DNA of 64,000 nucleotides from Pigmentiphaga aceris (GTDB lineage Bacteria > Pseudomonadota > Gammaproteobacteria > Burkholderiales > Burkholderiaceae_B): assembly GCF_008119665.1 (NCBI RefSeq), contig NZ_CP043046.1, forward strand, positions 5,332,001 through 5,396,000. Reading direction: 5' to 3'. A program made the translations under genes and the position numbers. This document shows, piece after piece, positions 7,663 to 17,744 of the stretch. Within the stretch, counting starts at the first letter, position 1, and the number at the start of each line of letters is the position of its first letter. The notes beneath the pieces are model-generated. The model was not told the DNA's origin, searched no databases, and saw nothing but the letters and a program-made list of their open reading frames with translations.

Positions 7663-9924
7663 ATGCACCGCTACACACCAGGCCAAACGATTTTTTCCGC
7701 GATACGCGCACACACCGACGCAGGCCGCCACGATGAGGCCGCCAAGCTGCTGCGTATCGCCAGCTGCAATCCCACGACCGCTGCCGAAGCGCACATCTGG
7801 GAAGGCACGCAGGTACTGAACACCGATCCGCATCGCGCATATCGCCTGTTCAACAGCGCGGTCATCGCCATGCCGAAAAATGCCGAGCTGCATCTGCTGC
7901 AGGCACGTGCAGCCGAGCTCGCCGGTGAGCCCGAACTGGCCCACCAACTGACTGAAAATGCCTTGTATGTCGACCCCTTGTCGCCCGCGATCCGCATCGC
8001 GGCGTGGCGAAGTCGTGCGCGCATGCAGTCGCGGGAAGCCCTGCAACAGCAATTATTTAAAGCTTTACCCGACATCACCGACGGCAGTGAATTGGCGGCC
8101 GTGCTGCCGATGCTGCCGCCCGGCCCGATCGGCGTCGTCGCCTACGACCCGATCGCCAGTGAACTGCATGGCTGGGTGATTGACCCCGCGCATCCGGATG
8201 CGGTCGTGCAGGTGGAATGCCTGGCGATGGACCGAAGGCTGGCGCTGCCCGCCGACCAAGCCAGCCCCTTGCTGCGGGCAGCCGGCCTGTCGGGCACACA
8301 CGGCGGCCTTCGCTTGAAAATCCCTGCCGGCGCCTATCGACTGGCAGTCCATGCCCCTGACGGTCGCATGCTGTGTGGCAGCCCGCTGGTGCCGCTGGCA
8401 CCGGTCGTGAACCCCGCACCATCGAAGACCGATCCGCGCAAACAACCCGTCGATGTGCTGATTCCCGTGTATCGCGGTGAAGCGGAAACGCTCTCCTGCA
8501 TCCAGAGCGTGCTGGCGGCGCGCAAATCGAACGGCGTCAAACACGAGATCATCGTGCTGGAAGACGCCAGCCCCGAACCGGCCTTGGTTGCAGCGCTGAT
8601 TGCGCTGGCCCAGGCCGGTGACATCACCCTGGTGCGCCATCCCGCGAACCTGGGTTTTATCCGAGGCATGAATCGGGGCATGGTCATGCACCCCGAGCGC
8701 GACGTGATCTGGCTCAATGCCGACACGCTGGTGCACGGCAACTGGGTTGATCGACTGCGCCAAGCGGCGTACAGCGCGTCGGATATCGCCTCGGTCACGC
8801 CGTTCTCCAACAACGGCGAGCTGATGAGTTTTCCCGAGCCGTCGACCTCGCATCCGATGCCTGATGCAAAGGAATTGAAGACACTCGACACACTCGCCGC
8901 CGCGACCAAGGCACCGCCGGTTCCCCTGGATGTGGGCAACGGCTTCTGCCTCTACGTGCGACGCAAGGCCATGGCCGCAATCGGCCTACTGGATGAAATC
9001 CACATGGCGCGTGGCTATGGCGAAGAGACCGACTGGTGCCTGCGCGCAACGGCGGCCGGCTTCCGGCATGTGGGTGCCCCGAACCTGTTCGTGGCACATA
9101 AGGGCGAGGTGTCGTTCGGTGCCGAGAAGCGTGCACGCGTGAAGCAGAATCTGCGGATTATTGAACAGCGGTATCCGTGGGCGGAGCAGGCGTATGTACG
9201 GTTCACGCTGATGGATCCGGTGGAGCCAGCCCGTCAGCGCTTGCAAGCAATGCGAGTACCGCTTGTGCGCGAGGCCCTTGGCAAGGGCCTGTTGGCACCG
9301 GTGCTCTACTTGGTGCATAACGCCGGAAACACCGATATCAACCTGCCCGGCAAGGTGAACACCGCACTGTCCGATAAGACACTTCAACTCACGCGAGAGT
9401 TCAGGCACGGAAAATGGTGGGCCTTATTGAAGGCCTCGATCGCCCCCTTGCCTATGTGCCGCAGATATCGGCTTCCTGTCGAAGCCCGGCAACTACGCGA
9501 TGACATATCAAGTTTTGGCCACTTGCAAACCAAGCTTGCGCCCGGGCAGACAATGACGCCAGCACTGCGCGCGCTCATAACTGAGCTCGGACTGCAGGCA
9601 GATACAGATGCCCCAACGGCGATGTACAAGGCGCCAGACTGGTCGGATCCCAACACATCAGCCGCTTGGCTTATTGATAGCGGCCTCGACCCAGCGGCTG
9701 TCAATGAATGGCTGCTGACAGCCCGCAAACTTGCCGCAGATCAATCAGATATACACCTGTTGTTGCCGCGCGGCGTTCCAAACCAAACGATGCTTGAAGC
9801 CACTGGTGTCGTGCTGCGTAGCGACACCCCCGCACGTGCCGATGCGCTGGCACATGCACGCGCTGCCGAGTTTGCATGCGTGCTAAACCGTAATGGCGGT
9901 CACGAAGGACATGGCCATGCTTGA
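7663..9924 (+). CDS. Large glycosyltransferase with helical N-terminus and GT2 domain
   Basis: I use the ATG at 7663 (MHRYTPGQTIFSAI) because the open frame further upstream runs through the double hairpin and the end of the previous gene. This gives 753 residues. Residues 1-145 look like a short TPR-like helical region (AAEAHIWEGTQVLNTDPHRA). About 160-245 is a small beta module with GWVIDPAHPDAVVQVECLA. About 260-500 is a GT-A fold family 2 domain with VDVLIPVYRG, a DxD-type motif (LNADT), VGNGFCLYVRR and the acidic GYGEETDWCLR. The last 200 residues are unassigned. Family 2 enzymes transfer sugars from nucleotide donors on the cytoplasmic side. The next gene overlaps its end and shares the GW-x-DP module, so the pair probably works on the same glycan or glycoprotein. 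The exact sugar is unknown. Confidence 0.85.
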   Translation: MHRYTPGQTIFSAIRAHTDAGRHDEAAKLLRIASCNPTTAAEAHIWEGTQVLNTDPHRAYRLFNSAVIAMPKNAELHLLQARAAELAGEPELAHQLTENALYVDPLSPAIRIAAWRSRARMQSREALQQQLFKALPDITDGSELAAVLPMLPPGPIGVVAYDPIASELHGWVIDPAHPDAVVQVECLAMDRRLALPADQASPLLRAAGLSGTHGGLRLKIPAGAYRLAVHAPDGRMLCGSPLVPLAPVVNPAPSKTDPRKQPVDVLIPVYRGEAETLSCIQSVLAARKSNGVKHEIIVLEDASPEPALVAALIALAQAGDITLVRHPANLGFIRGMNRGMVMHPERDVIWLNADTLVHGNWVDRLRQAAYSASDIASVTPFSNNGELMSFPEPSTSHPMPDAKELKTLDTLAAATKAPPVPLDVGNGFCLYVRRKAMAAIGLLDEIHMARGYGEETDWCLRATAAGFRHVGAPNLFVAHKGEVSFGAEKRARVKQNLRIIEQRYPWAEQAYVRFTLMDPVEPARQRLQAMRVPLVREALGKGLLAPVLYLVHNAGNTDINLPGKVNTALSDKTLQLTREFRHGKWWALLKASIAPLPMCRRYRLPVEARQLRDDISSFGHLQTKLAPGQTMTPALRALITELGLQADTDAPTAMYKAPDWSDPNTSAAWLIDSGLDPAAVNEWLLTARKLAADQSDIHLLLPRGVPNQTMLEATGVVLRSDTPARADALAHARAAEFACVLNRNGGHEGHGHA

Positions 9925-12298
9925 TGCAAAAACACATTCCGCCGATGCTTCCGAGGTGCCAGAAGCCTCTCGCTACGCAGGTGCATTGATCGGCATTGCC
10001 GGAAACATTGCGCATGGATGGGCTATCGATACCAAAAACCCAGACGCCCGTGTGATTGTCGAAATATTGATCGACGAGCACCCACACGGCATGTGCGTGG
10101 CAAACCAGCAGCAAACGGCGGGGGATGGAACTGGCGACACCTTGCACGGCTTCAGCCTCTTGCTGCCAGAGCGGATACTGCGCGAGGCAAGCAACGTCAG
10201 CGCACGCGTGGCAAACCAGAACATGATGCTGGGTGCATCTGTGCAAATCGGTCAGGACCACGTAGCCGTACCAGCGGTGGGCGCATCACAGATTTGGTAC
10301 AACGGCGGTCTGGTGATCAGCGGCTGGCTATGGGACCCAACATCGCCAGGTACACAGTTGACCGTGAAGGTCAGACACGGCCAGCAAGTGCTCATGACCG
10401 CATTGGCTGATCGGCATCACCCTGCATTGGTATGGATGCAGAGTGCCGAACACGGCTTCCAGATCGAGCTTCCGATCGAGTTCGCGGATGGAAAGCGACA
10501 TGAGATCCATCTGGAAACGGATGATGGAACAAACCTCCCGGGGAGCCCCTTAGTCGTCTGCTGCCACGCAGAAGGACTAAGCAGACTGCTGCGGAACTCA
10601 TGGCCTGAATCGGCAAAAAATGACGTTCATTCCAGGAAAAAACTGGAAATCCTTGCCGAGCTCATGCGTGCGCAAGAAACACGGCACCCCATGACCATCG
10701 GATTCAGCCAGTATCCTCAATGGTTCAAGTTAAGCGAGATCCAGCAGGCGGCCCCCAATGCAGCGACGAGCGGCCTGCGCGCCGCAGTGATAATTACTGG
10801 CGATGCCGGACCCGCACTAGATCGCAGCATGGCCAGCATTGCTGCGCAGCGCCAAGCATTTGATTGGGTCATCCATCACGCAGGTGATTTACGTTCAGCG
10901 ATTTCAGGCGCGGCGGCACAAGGCGCTGATCTGATCGTAGGCATGATGGCAGGCGACCGGCTGGCGCCAAGCTATCTCGACAAGATGGCGCTGGCATTCG
11001 ACAAGCAGAAAACCATCTTCGCATACAGTGACTGCGATCAAGACGGCACAGACGGCGAGCGAACCAATCCGTGGTTGAAGCCAGGCTGGGATCCTGACTT
11101 GTTCTTCGGCGTGGATATCGTCACGCCGGGCAGCATTTGGTCCGCGCCAAAATTGGCCGAAACCTTGAGCAGCCGCCCGGCTCTCGACCTGCCGGACTGG
11201 CAAACCGTTTCGGTGCTTGCGGCAGAAGCGACACTTTTGCACGACAGAAATGAGGCAACAAGCGTCAAGCATGTTCCTGCTGTGCTGTACCACCGGAGCA
11301 GCAGCGCGCCAGCCCAACCTTACGACATCGGAGTGCGATCCGCAGCGTGCCTACAGGCCCTGAAGGAACTGGCCGAACGTCAGGATAGTTCCGCGTCAGT
11401 AAGCGAGGTTACGCACTACCCGGGCATGACAAGGGTGAAATGGTCATTGCCGCATGCGGTGCCCAGCGTGTCTCTCATCGTGCCAACGCGTGACCACCAT
11501 CGCCTGCTGCAAGCATGCATCGAAGGCATCTTGAATCGGACGACATACCCAGGCCGAGTAGAAATCATTGTCGTCGACAACAACTCTACTGATAGCAAAA
11601 CGCTTCAGTACATGGAGTCGCTCAAAAGTCACGGCGTACGAATCTTGCCCTACCCTGGCGAGTTCAATTATTCCAACATAAACAACTACGCGGTTTCACA
11701 TGCAAGTTGCGAAGTTGTCGGGTTGGTCAACAACGATATCGAAGTTCTACACGAAGACTGGCTATCAGAGATGGTTGTGCAGCTGTATAGACCCAATGTG
11801 GGCGCGGTCGGCGCAAAATTGCTTTGGCCCAACAAGATGGTGCAGCACGGTGGTGTAGTGGTGGGAATTGAAGGTCTTGCAGCACACACCGGAAACAGTT
11901 GGCATTCGGACGACCCTGGATACCTTGGCATTAATCAGCTGGTTCGTCGCCAAAGCGCTGTAACGGCGGCATGCCTCTTGGTACGAAAAAAGGACTACGA
12001 AGCAATCAATGGCCTGAATGGCATTTGTTTTCCCGTGGCGTTTAATGATGTGGACTTGTGCCTTCGCCTACGGAAGAAAGGACTAACTATCATTTGGACT
12101 CCTCATGCGATTCTCACACACGCGGAGTCTGCAAGTCGAGGGAAAGAAAATACACCAGACAAGGCAGCACGAGCAGCACGAGAACGAGCGCACTTTATTA
12201 ATAAATGGACCAATCCCGAAATGATTGACCATTATTACCATGCAGGACTAACCAAAAGCTGGGCAGCCGGTCCGTATAACGCACTCTCGTTAAAATAA
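9917..12298 (+). CDS. Large glycosyltransferase with two GW-x-DP modules and tandem GT2 domains
   Basis: An ATG at 9917 has GAAGGA seven bases upstream and overlaps the previous stop; starts at 9893 or 9911 are possible but less well placed. The product is about 793 residues. The first 200 residues hold two copies of a beta module (GWAIDTKNPDARVIVEILI and GWLWDPTSPGTQLTVKV) like the one in the preceding protein. About 280-500 is a degenerate GT2 domain (YSDCDQDG in place of the usual YSDEDK, then WLKPGWDPDLFF). About 515-780 is a complete GT2 domain with VSLIVPTRDHH, VDNNSTD, the DxD-type NNDIEV, and FNDVDLCLRLRKKG. This double arrangement is common in O-antigen and rhamnan-type synthases. 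Codon use becomes visibly more A+T-rich toward the 3' end, where the A+T-rich island begins. Confidence 0.87.
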   Translation: MLDAKTHSADASEVPEASRYAGALIGIAGNIAHGWAIDTKNPDARVIVEILIDEHPHGMCVANQQQTAGDGTGDTLHGFSLLLPERILREASNVSARVANQNMMLGASVQIGQDHVAVPAVGASQIWYNGGLVISGWLWDPTSPGTQLTVKVRHGQQVLMTALADRHHPALVWMQSAEHGFQIELPIEFADGKRHEIHLETDDGTNLPGSPLVVCCHAEGLSRLLRNSWPESAKNDVHSRKKLEILAELMRAQETRHPMTIGFSQYPQWFKLSEIQQAAPNAATSGLRAAVIITGDAGPALDRSMASIAAQRQAFDWVIHHAGDLRSAISGAAAQGADLIVGMMAGDRLAPSYLDKMALAFDKQKTIFAYSDCDQDGTDGERTNPWLKPGWDPDLFFGVDIVTPGSIWSAPKLAETLSSRPALDLPDWQTVSVLAAEATLLHDRNEATSVKHVPAVLYHRSSSAPAQPYDIGVRSAACLQALKELAERQDSSASVSEVTHYPGMTRVKWSLPHAVPSVSLIVPTRDHHRLLQACIEGILNRTTYPGRVEIIVVDNNSTDSKTLQYMESLKSHGVRILPYPGEFNYSNINNYAVSHASCEVVGLVNNDIEVLHEDWLSEMVVQLYRPNVGAVGAKLLWPNKMVQHGGVVVGIEGLAAHTGNSWHSDDPGYLGINQLVRRQSAVTAACLLVRKKDYEAINGLNGICFPVAFNDVDLCLRLRKKGLTIIWTPHAILTHAESASRGKENTPDKAARAARERAHFINKWTNPEMIDHYYHAGLTKSWAAGPYNALSLK

Positions 12299-12570
12299 AG
12301 TCTCCAAGACACTTCTATTCCAGCCTCAACAAAATGGGGCTTACGCACCGGCACGACTCCCCAAAAATCACGTGGCGTCAGCCAATGGACATACCGAAAG
12401 ATCAACAGGAAGACTGAACCGCTATAATCGAAAAACGATGGCCCTTGATTACAGCAGATTCCACAAAGACGACCTCAAAAAAAATTCACAACACCAATCG
12501 CTTAAAAATTCTTTCAAAATAGCAAATTCCTTTTTTAGAAAACCTCAGAACATCAACCCGAGCGCCAACA
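12299..12570. other. A+T-rich intergenic stretch at the edge of the A+T-rich island
   Basis: These 272 bases contain no convincing gene. A frame of 86 codons from 12372 to 12632 would give a basic, low-complexity peptide, has no ribosome binding site and overlaps the next gene; I see no reason to believe it. No terminator hairpin with a T tract is evident. Confidence 0.5.
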
Positions 12571-15500
12571 ATGCAGCACTCAAGCAAAAAAACCTCAAAA
12601 GCACAAAACATAACAGCCGAGAGCCAAGTTGAAACCTGGGCTCAAACCATATTGCAAAACGCAGCCTTTTCTCCCGATCATTATCGAAAAGAGGCTCAGC
12701 TCGAGACAACTAACAAAAACGACCTAGCCATTCATTACATAACAATCGGTGAAAACTTGGGGATTTGCCCATCCACCACATTTGACCCCGTATATTTCTC
12801 CGCGCTCAACCCCCAAGCGAACAAGAATGATGCACCAAAATTAATAAATTACATTGAAGAAGAAAAATATAAACTAAACATAGCAACAAAAGAGCAAGCT
12901 TTAAAAATTCTCGAAGAAATCGAGGGTTTTGCATTATATCGAGGCACTAGACTCCATGTCTCACATGACAGAAAATCGGTTTCCGTAGACGAAGCTCGCC
13001 TTAATGCCGAAGAAGGCTTTAAAGATGTAATTCCAGACTTTGACTATAAATTATATAGTCGATATATTGATGCCGGAAAAGGTTTGCACGCACTACTCCA
13101 CTTTGTTAAATTTGGATTTCATCAAGGCCGAGTTTACAACTCCGGCACTTACGCTAAGCGTAAATCTGCAATCGCAGGTCAGTTTGATGAACACTACTAT
13201 ATTGCGCAGCGAGCCCACAGTTCAAATGCTGAACCGCTTGACGACTGGATTTTCCACGGATCGATAACAGGACTGCAGCCCTGCGCTCAATTTTCGCCAT
13301 CATATTACAAAAAAAAATATCCCGACGTTTCTCAGAGTGGCTGGGATTTATTCGAGCATTTCTCAGTACACGGAAAAAAAGAAGGTAGAAATGGCTACTT
13401 TGAGCCCAAAAATTTTATTGAATCCGGTGGAAAAAACCATGACGGAGCGAAAGAAACAGTAATTATTGCAATACATGAAGCGAGCAAAACGGGAGCCCCG
13501 ATACTCGGACTTCATATTGCGAAGAAATTTTCAATAGAATTTAACGTAATCATCTTTCTCGGGAAGCGAGGGCAACTCACGCCGGATTTAAAAGAAATTA
13601 GCACATTTATCGCCACAGGAAACGAAAGCAGTGGCCGAGAAATCCTTGAATACTTTAACAAGAGATTTGATATATGCGCAGTAATTTTGAACTCGGTAGA
13701 GTGCGCATTCCTATCCGCCCCGATACTTGAAAATAATCTAGCATCGGTTGCGTTGATACACGAATTTTCGACATACACGTTGCCTAAAGGAAAAATGACG
13801 AGCATGGTCGAATTCGCAGATATTGTGGTTGTACCTGCACCGATCGTAGAACGCTCGCTCCAAGAAGAGATCCTCGATCTCTATGGCACCAAAGCGACGA
13901 ATGTTATCGTAAGGCATCAAGGATACCTTCCTCGAAACAATAAATATATTGATAGCTCGGACATGAGTGGGTCCGAAATTCGACTTTTTTTGGATATAGA
14001 TCCAAACCAAGATGTCCGCATTGTGCTAGGAGCGGGTTACGTACAACTGAGGAAGGGTGTGGACTTATTTATTCAGACTGCACACGAAGTTCGAAAAATG
14101 TACCCCGGACCTATCAAATTTGTTTGGATTGGAGACGGGTATAACCCACAGACTGATCCTGCTTACTCCGTCTGGCTTCAGGACATGATTGCACGATTAG
14201 ACCTGCACGACGTCTTCACTTTCATGCCGCACCAAAGCCAAGTTGACGAAATAATGAAACTCGCTGACGTCTTTTTCCTTTCGTCAAGACTTGATCCGTT
14301 CCCGAATGTGGCCATTGACGCAATACTGCATGATAAGCCTATTGTTTGCTTTGACCAAGCGTCTGGTCTCTCGGAAATTTTCGAAAGCGACGAAGCCAAA
14401 GGCTCGACGGTTGGTTTCTTGGACACCCGTGCCGCAGCAATCGAGATTGCCAATTGGGCATCTCCAACAAAATACACCGTGGCACGGAAAAACAATTCTT
14501 TGAAAGATCGATTTTCGTTTGACGACTACATTTCTGACCTAAAAGGGTACATTAGGATTGCGCAGAAAAAGCGCAAGATGTGCACCGAGCTCTTGACAAC
14601 GCTCAAACAGACTAATCTTTTTGATGCAGGATTTTACGAGGGAAAATCAGCAAAACTGACAGACATCGAAGCTGAAATTTCGATGATGTCATATGCAGCA
14701 AGAGCTAAAAATGGCCTGTGGCCTCGAAATCCGAGACCAGGGTTTAATGAACGTCTCTACCATGCCTCAATAAAACCTAGCTCCGAGATTGGGTTGCTCG
14801 CACACGGAGTTCGCGCGACGCACCTTGCGATTGACCTTGAGCGCCTGAGATCTAACGAAGCTAACGAGCTGACCAAGGCCATTCATATTCACCTTCATTA
14901 TTCTGAACTGGCCCCTGAATTCTTTGAGCTGATAAAACAAACTAAACTTATTGCGGATATTTTCATTAGCACTACTTCGAGGCGGGCTCGTATCGAGGTG
15001 GAATATGCTTTCCGCGAATACACGGCCGGAGAAGTAACGGTGACCGTAGTCGAGAACAAAGGGCGAGACATCTTGCCGTTCGTCTCAACGTTCAAAGCTG
15101 ACTTTCTTTCAGGAAGATATGAAATCATCGGGCATTTTCATGGAAAAAAGTCGCTGGCCATTGCATCAAATACCGGCGAGCGCTGGCGAAAATTTCTGCT
15201 CAATACGTTAATTGGCGATGAGGCCAACATCGGGAAAATAATGAGCTTGTTCGCCAAAAATCCACGACTGGGTATGATCTTCGCTGAAGATAGACATAGT
15301 GTGGGATGGACGAAAAACAAGCCGTTCGCCGAGATGATTAAACCCAGACTGCATCCTCAACCGACTCTTCAAACGCATCCGACATTTCCGATCGGTACGA
15401 TGTTTTGGGCTCGCGCACAATCTCTAAAATCTCTTTGGATGGCTGAGAACTTGCTCGACGGATTACCTCCTGAGCCGCTTAAATACGACGGCACGATTCT

Positions 15501-15588
15501 TCATGCAATAGAACGAATGCTGCCGTCGATTGTTGAATCGAATGATTTTGATTGGGCTACGGTACATCGCCATGCTCAAGGATGGTGA
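12571..15588 (+). CDS. Multidomain glycosyltransferase: YPDV-type repeats, GT4 domain, RgpF-like domain
   Basis: The protein is 1005 residues and its gene is markedly A+T-rich. Residues about 25-290 contain several imperfect copies of a roughly 40-70 residue module built on F-x3-YY and H-x6-G-x2-EGR: FDYKLYSRYIDAGK, FDEHYYIAQRAHSS, and FSPSYYKKKYPDVS ending HGKKEGR. About 295-640 is a GT-B glycosyltransferase domain with LGAGYVQLRKGVDLFIQTA, IGDG, and SSRLDPFPNVAIDAIL, where the usual second glutamate of E-x7-E is shifted. About 740-1005 is a rhamnan-synthesis-protein-F-like domain (IHIHLHYSELAPEFFELI, VENKGRDILPFV, HFHGKKS). In the family these domains assemble rhamnose-containing glycans; rml genes stand nearby. 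No other start codon exists in frame after the stop at 12520. It has no clear ribosome binding site. Confidence 0.85.
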   Translation: MQHSSKKTSKAQNITAESQVETWAQTILQNAAFSPDHYRKEAQLETTNKNDLAIHYITIGENLGICPSTTFDPVYFSALNPQANKNDAPKLINYIEEEKYKLNIATKEQALKILEEIEGFALYRGTRLHVSHDRKSVSVDEARLNAEEGFKDVIPDFDYKLYSRYIDAGKGLHALLHFVKFGFHQGRVYNSGTYAKRKSAIAGQFDEHYYIAQRAHSSNAEPLDDWIFHGSITGLQPCAQFSPSYYKKKYPDVSQSGWDLFEHFSVHGKKEGRNGYFEPKNFIESGGKNHDGAKETVIIAIHEASKTGAPILGLHIAKKFSIEFNVIIFLGKRGQLTPDLKEISTFIATGNESSGREILEYFNKRFDICAVILNSVECAFLSAPILENNLASVALIHEFSTYTLPKGKMTSMVEFADIVVVPAPIVERSLQEEILDLYGTKATNVIVRHQGYLPRNNKYIDSSDMSGSEIRLFLDIDPNQDVRIVLGAGYVQLRKGVDLFIQTAHEVRKMYPGPIKFVWIGDGYNPQTDPAYSVWLQDMIARLDLHDVFTFMPHQSQVDEIMKLADVFFLSSRLDPFPNVAIDAILHDKPIVCFDQASGLSEIFESDEAKGSTVGFLDTRAAAIEIANWASPTKYTVARKNNSLKDRFSFDDYISDLKGYIRIAQKKRKMCTELLTTLKQTNLFDAGFYEGKSAKLTDIEAEISMMSYAARAKNGLWPRNPRPGFNERLYHASIKPSSEIGLLAHGVRATHLAIDLERLRSNEANELTKAIHIHLHYSELAPEFFELIKQTKLIADIFISTTSRRARIEVEYAFREYTAGEVTVTVVENKGRDILPFVSTFKADFLSGRYEIIGHFHGKKSLAIASNTGERWRKFLLNTLIGDEANIGKIMSLFAKNPRLGMIFAEDRHSVGWTKNKPFAEMIKPRLHPQPTLQTHPTFPIGTMFWARAQSLKSLWMAENLLDGLPPEPLKYDGTILHAIERMLPSIVESNDFDWATVHRHAQGW

Positions 15589-15592
15589 TTTT

Positions 15593-16561
15593 ATGAATCA
15601 AGATATATCTGGAATGCGGTGCCTGGTTACAGGTGCGGGTGGTTTTTTGGGTTCTCATTTGGTTGCAAGCCTTATTTCAAAGGGGGCAGTAGTGACGGGT
15701 TTTGGCCGTACGCCCTTCGGGCCCCACTTTGAAGATGGTATTAAACCGAAGTGGATCCTTGGATCTTTTGATAATGAAAAAGAGGTTACGCGAGCCTGTG
15801 AAGGACAAGACTGCATTTTCCATTTGCTCAACTCATCAACCCCTGCAAGTGCGACTTTGAACCCCGCGTCCGACATTACTTCCAATGTCGTTCCTTCAAT
15901 ACATCTTCTGGAAGCTTGCAAGCTAGCAAAGGTTAAGAAATTTATCTTTGCTTCGTCAGGTGGAACCGTCTATGGAGCAGCCACGCAAATACCCACAACG
16001 GAGACTGCTAAAGCGCATCCGATATCGGCATACGGCGTCTCAAAACTCACAATTGAAAACTATTTGGCGTTCTTTGGCCACATCCACGAGCTTGACTATC
16101 GGATCCTACGAATCACGAACCCGTATGGCCCAGGACAGTCGCCTTTCAAACAGCAAGGAGTGGTAGCCACATTTATTCACGCGGCACTTCAAAACCAACC
16201 CATCAACATATGGGGAGACGGATCCGCCGTGCGTGATTACATATACATATCCGACGTTATCGACGCATTTACCGAAATATTAACCCACACTGGCGAAGAC
16301 AGGATATTTAACATCGGAAGCGGAACAGGAAAGTCTATATCTGAAGTTTGGCAAGATATCAAAAAAATGATAAACCCAAAATCTAAAATTATTTACCATG
16401 CAAGCAGAAAACTAGATGTTCCCGTAAGCATAGTGGATACTACATTAATGCAAAATAAAACGACATGGCGCCCAAAAATAAACTGGAACAACGGCCTAAA
16501 GATGACTAGAGACTGGATGATAGATCAACACTCTCCGATATCGAGCATTAAGGTACAATAA
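15593..16561 (+). CDS. NAD-dependent sugar epimerase/dehydratase
   Basis: The start at 15593 is preferred, with AAGGA ten bases upstream; the frame reaches back to 15530 only by overlapping the previous gene. The product is 322 residues, a short-chain dehydrogenase of the extended type. The Rossmann motif is TGAGGFLGSHL, the catalytic Ser/Tyr/Lys set is in SSGGTVYG and YGVSKL, and the sugar-binding region includes NPYGPGQ, IWGDGSAVRDYIYISDV and FNIGSG. These are hallmarks of UDP- or dTDP-sugar 4-epimerases such as GalE and of related dehydratases. The substrate is uncertain. It lies between the RgpF-like transferase and the GT61-type gene within the A+T-rich island, so it probably supplies a special sugar for their product. 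Confidence 0.88.
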   Translation: MNQDISGMRCLVTGAGGFLGSHLVASLISKGAVVTGFGRTPFGPHFEDGIKPKWILGSFDNEKEVTRACEGQDCIFHLLNSSTPASATLNPASDITSNVVPSIHLLEACKLAKVKKFIFASSGGTVYGAATQIPTTETAKAHPISAYGVSKLTIENYLAFFGHIHELDYRILRITNPYGPGQSPFKQQGVVATFIHAALQNQPINIWGDGSAVRDYIYISDVIDAFTEILTHTGEDRIFNIGSGTGKSISEVWQDIKKMINPKSKIIYHASRKLDVPVSIVDTTLMQNKTTWRPKINWNNGLKMTRDWMIDQHSPISSIKVQ

Positions 16562-16604
16562 GCATAAAATTTAACACATCCGATCTGCACCAACAGGAAA
16601 AATA

Positions 16605-17687
16605 GTGAAATTAAAAACCTCGTCAGCGCTAGACGCGGCAACTGAAACCTACACTATTCGCGAAAAGTTGGTCGTGCCTGCGCACGATTATCTTCAGGCT
16701 GACTTTGGAGATACTGCAAGAAAAATAGAACACATAGAGCTTGGTCCGATATTGTGTTCTACCTTCTATGACGCCTTCTTAACAAAAACCGGCTTGGTTA
16801 TTAGCAACGACGGCCTGGTCATTAGTGAAACGCTGGAAGGTTCGTTGGATGTAAATTATGTTCCAGAAAACATTTTGGACGTTCTTGAACAAAATCACGA
16901 AATCCCCCACCTAAAGGGGGAGTTTATTTCAGCATCCATTTACGGAACCTTTAATTACTCCGTATTTTTGCACGAAGTACTTCCTAAGCTGTATCTGGGA
17001 GCTTTCGCGGGTGCTTGCCCGACAAAAAAGATCACAATGCATTTTTCGGAGCACATGTCAAAGGCTCAGAAAGCGCAACATCTAAAAATATGCAGTACTT
17101 TCTTGCCTAATGAAGCTCTATTTGAGCCTCCACAACCTATTCAGAAAGTAGATAAAATTTCTGTATTTTCGGTAGGGCAAGGTTCAGGAAGACGCGTGAG
17201 TCAGACAATGATACCAATGACCGCAGAGCTGTCACTGAGGTTTCGCGAACTGACTCAGAAGCCAATTGATAAAATTTACATCTCGCGAGAGGTGGGAGTT
17301 GCTCGATATCTCATCAATCGAGAAGAAGTTCATAATTTTTTCCGTCTCAACGGGTTTGAGATAATCGAAGCTGGCCGACTGACAATAGAACAACAGATTT
17401 CTATTTTCTCAAATGCGCGTGTGATCGTCGCTGAACATGGTGCAGCTTTAGCAAACTTGTGGTTCTGCCAGCAGGGCTGCCTCGTTGTGGAAATTACGCC
17501 TACCCCGATATCCAACAGGCACATTTATAAAATGGTCAGCAGCATGAAAAAGCTTAAGTACTTCGGCGCTCAAGTCGAGGTTCCTGAAGACTGGGTCTGG
17601 AATAGCGATGCGTTGTATATTCCAATAGAGCTGCTGCAGTCAGTTTTGGATTCCGCTCGTGCTGCCTACCCATCCGTGTCCATATAA
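16605..17687 (+). CDS. GT61/DUF563-type glycosyltransferase
   Basis: The product is 360 residues, starting at a GTG with AGGAA five bases upstream. The C-terminal half has the signature of the GT61 (DUF563) family: KIYISREVGVARYLINREEV, NGFEIIEAGRLTIEQQISIF, and ARVIVAEHGAALANLWFC followed by an EI motif. Members in bacteria are found in capsule and O-antigen loci; in eukaryotes they are xylosyl- or GlcNAc-transferases. No signal peptide or membrane helix is visible, so it is probably cytosolic or peripheral at the membrane. The gene is A+T-rich like its neighbours and separated from the epimerase by 43 bases. The donor sugar is unknown. Confidence 0.85.
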   Translation: MKLKTSSALDAATETYTIREKLVVPAHDYLQADFGDTARKIEHIELGPILCSTFYDAFLTKTGLVISNDGLVISETLEGSLDVNYVPENILDVLEQNHEIPHLKGEFISASIYGTFNYSVFLHEVLPKLYLGAFAGACPTKKITMHFSEHMSKAQKAQHLKICSTFLPNEALFEPPQPIQKVDKISVFSVGQGSGRRVSQTMIPMTAELSLRFRELTQKPIDKIYISREVGVARYLINREEVHNFFRLNGFEIIEAGRLTIEQQISIFSNARVIVAEHGAALANLWFCQQGCLVVEITPTPISNRHIYKMVSSMKKLKYFGAQVEVPEDWVWNSDALYIPIELLQSVLDSARAAYPSVSI

Positions 17688-17744
17688 AAACTCTTCCCGA
17701 AAAACTCATGAAAGAAAATTTCATCCAGAACTTTTGAGAATGTC

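Noticed and set aside
12372..12632. 86-codon frame before the RgpF-type transferase
   Set aside because: Low-complexity lysine/asparagine-rich peptide, no ribosome site, overlap with the next gene; explained by A+T-rich DNA.
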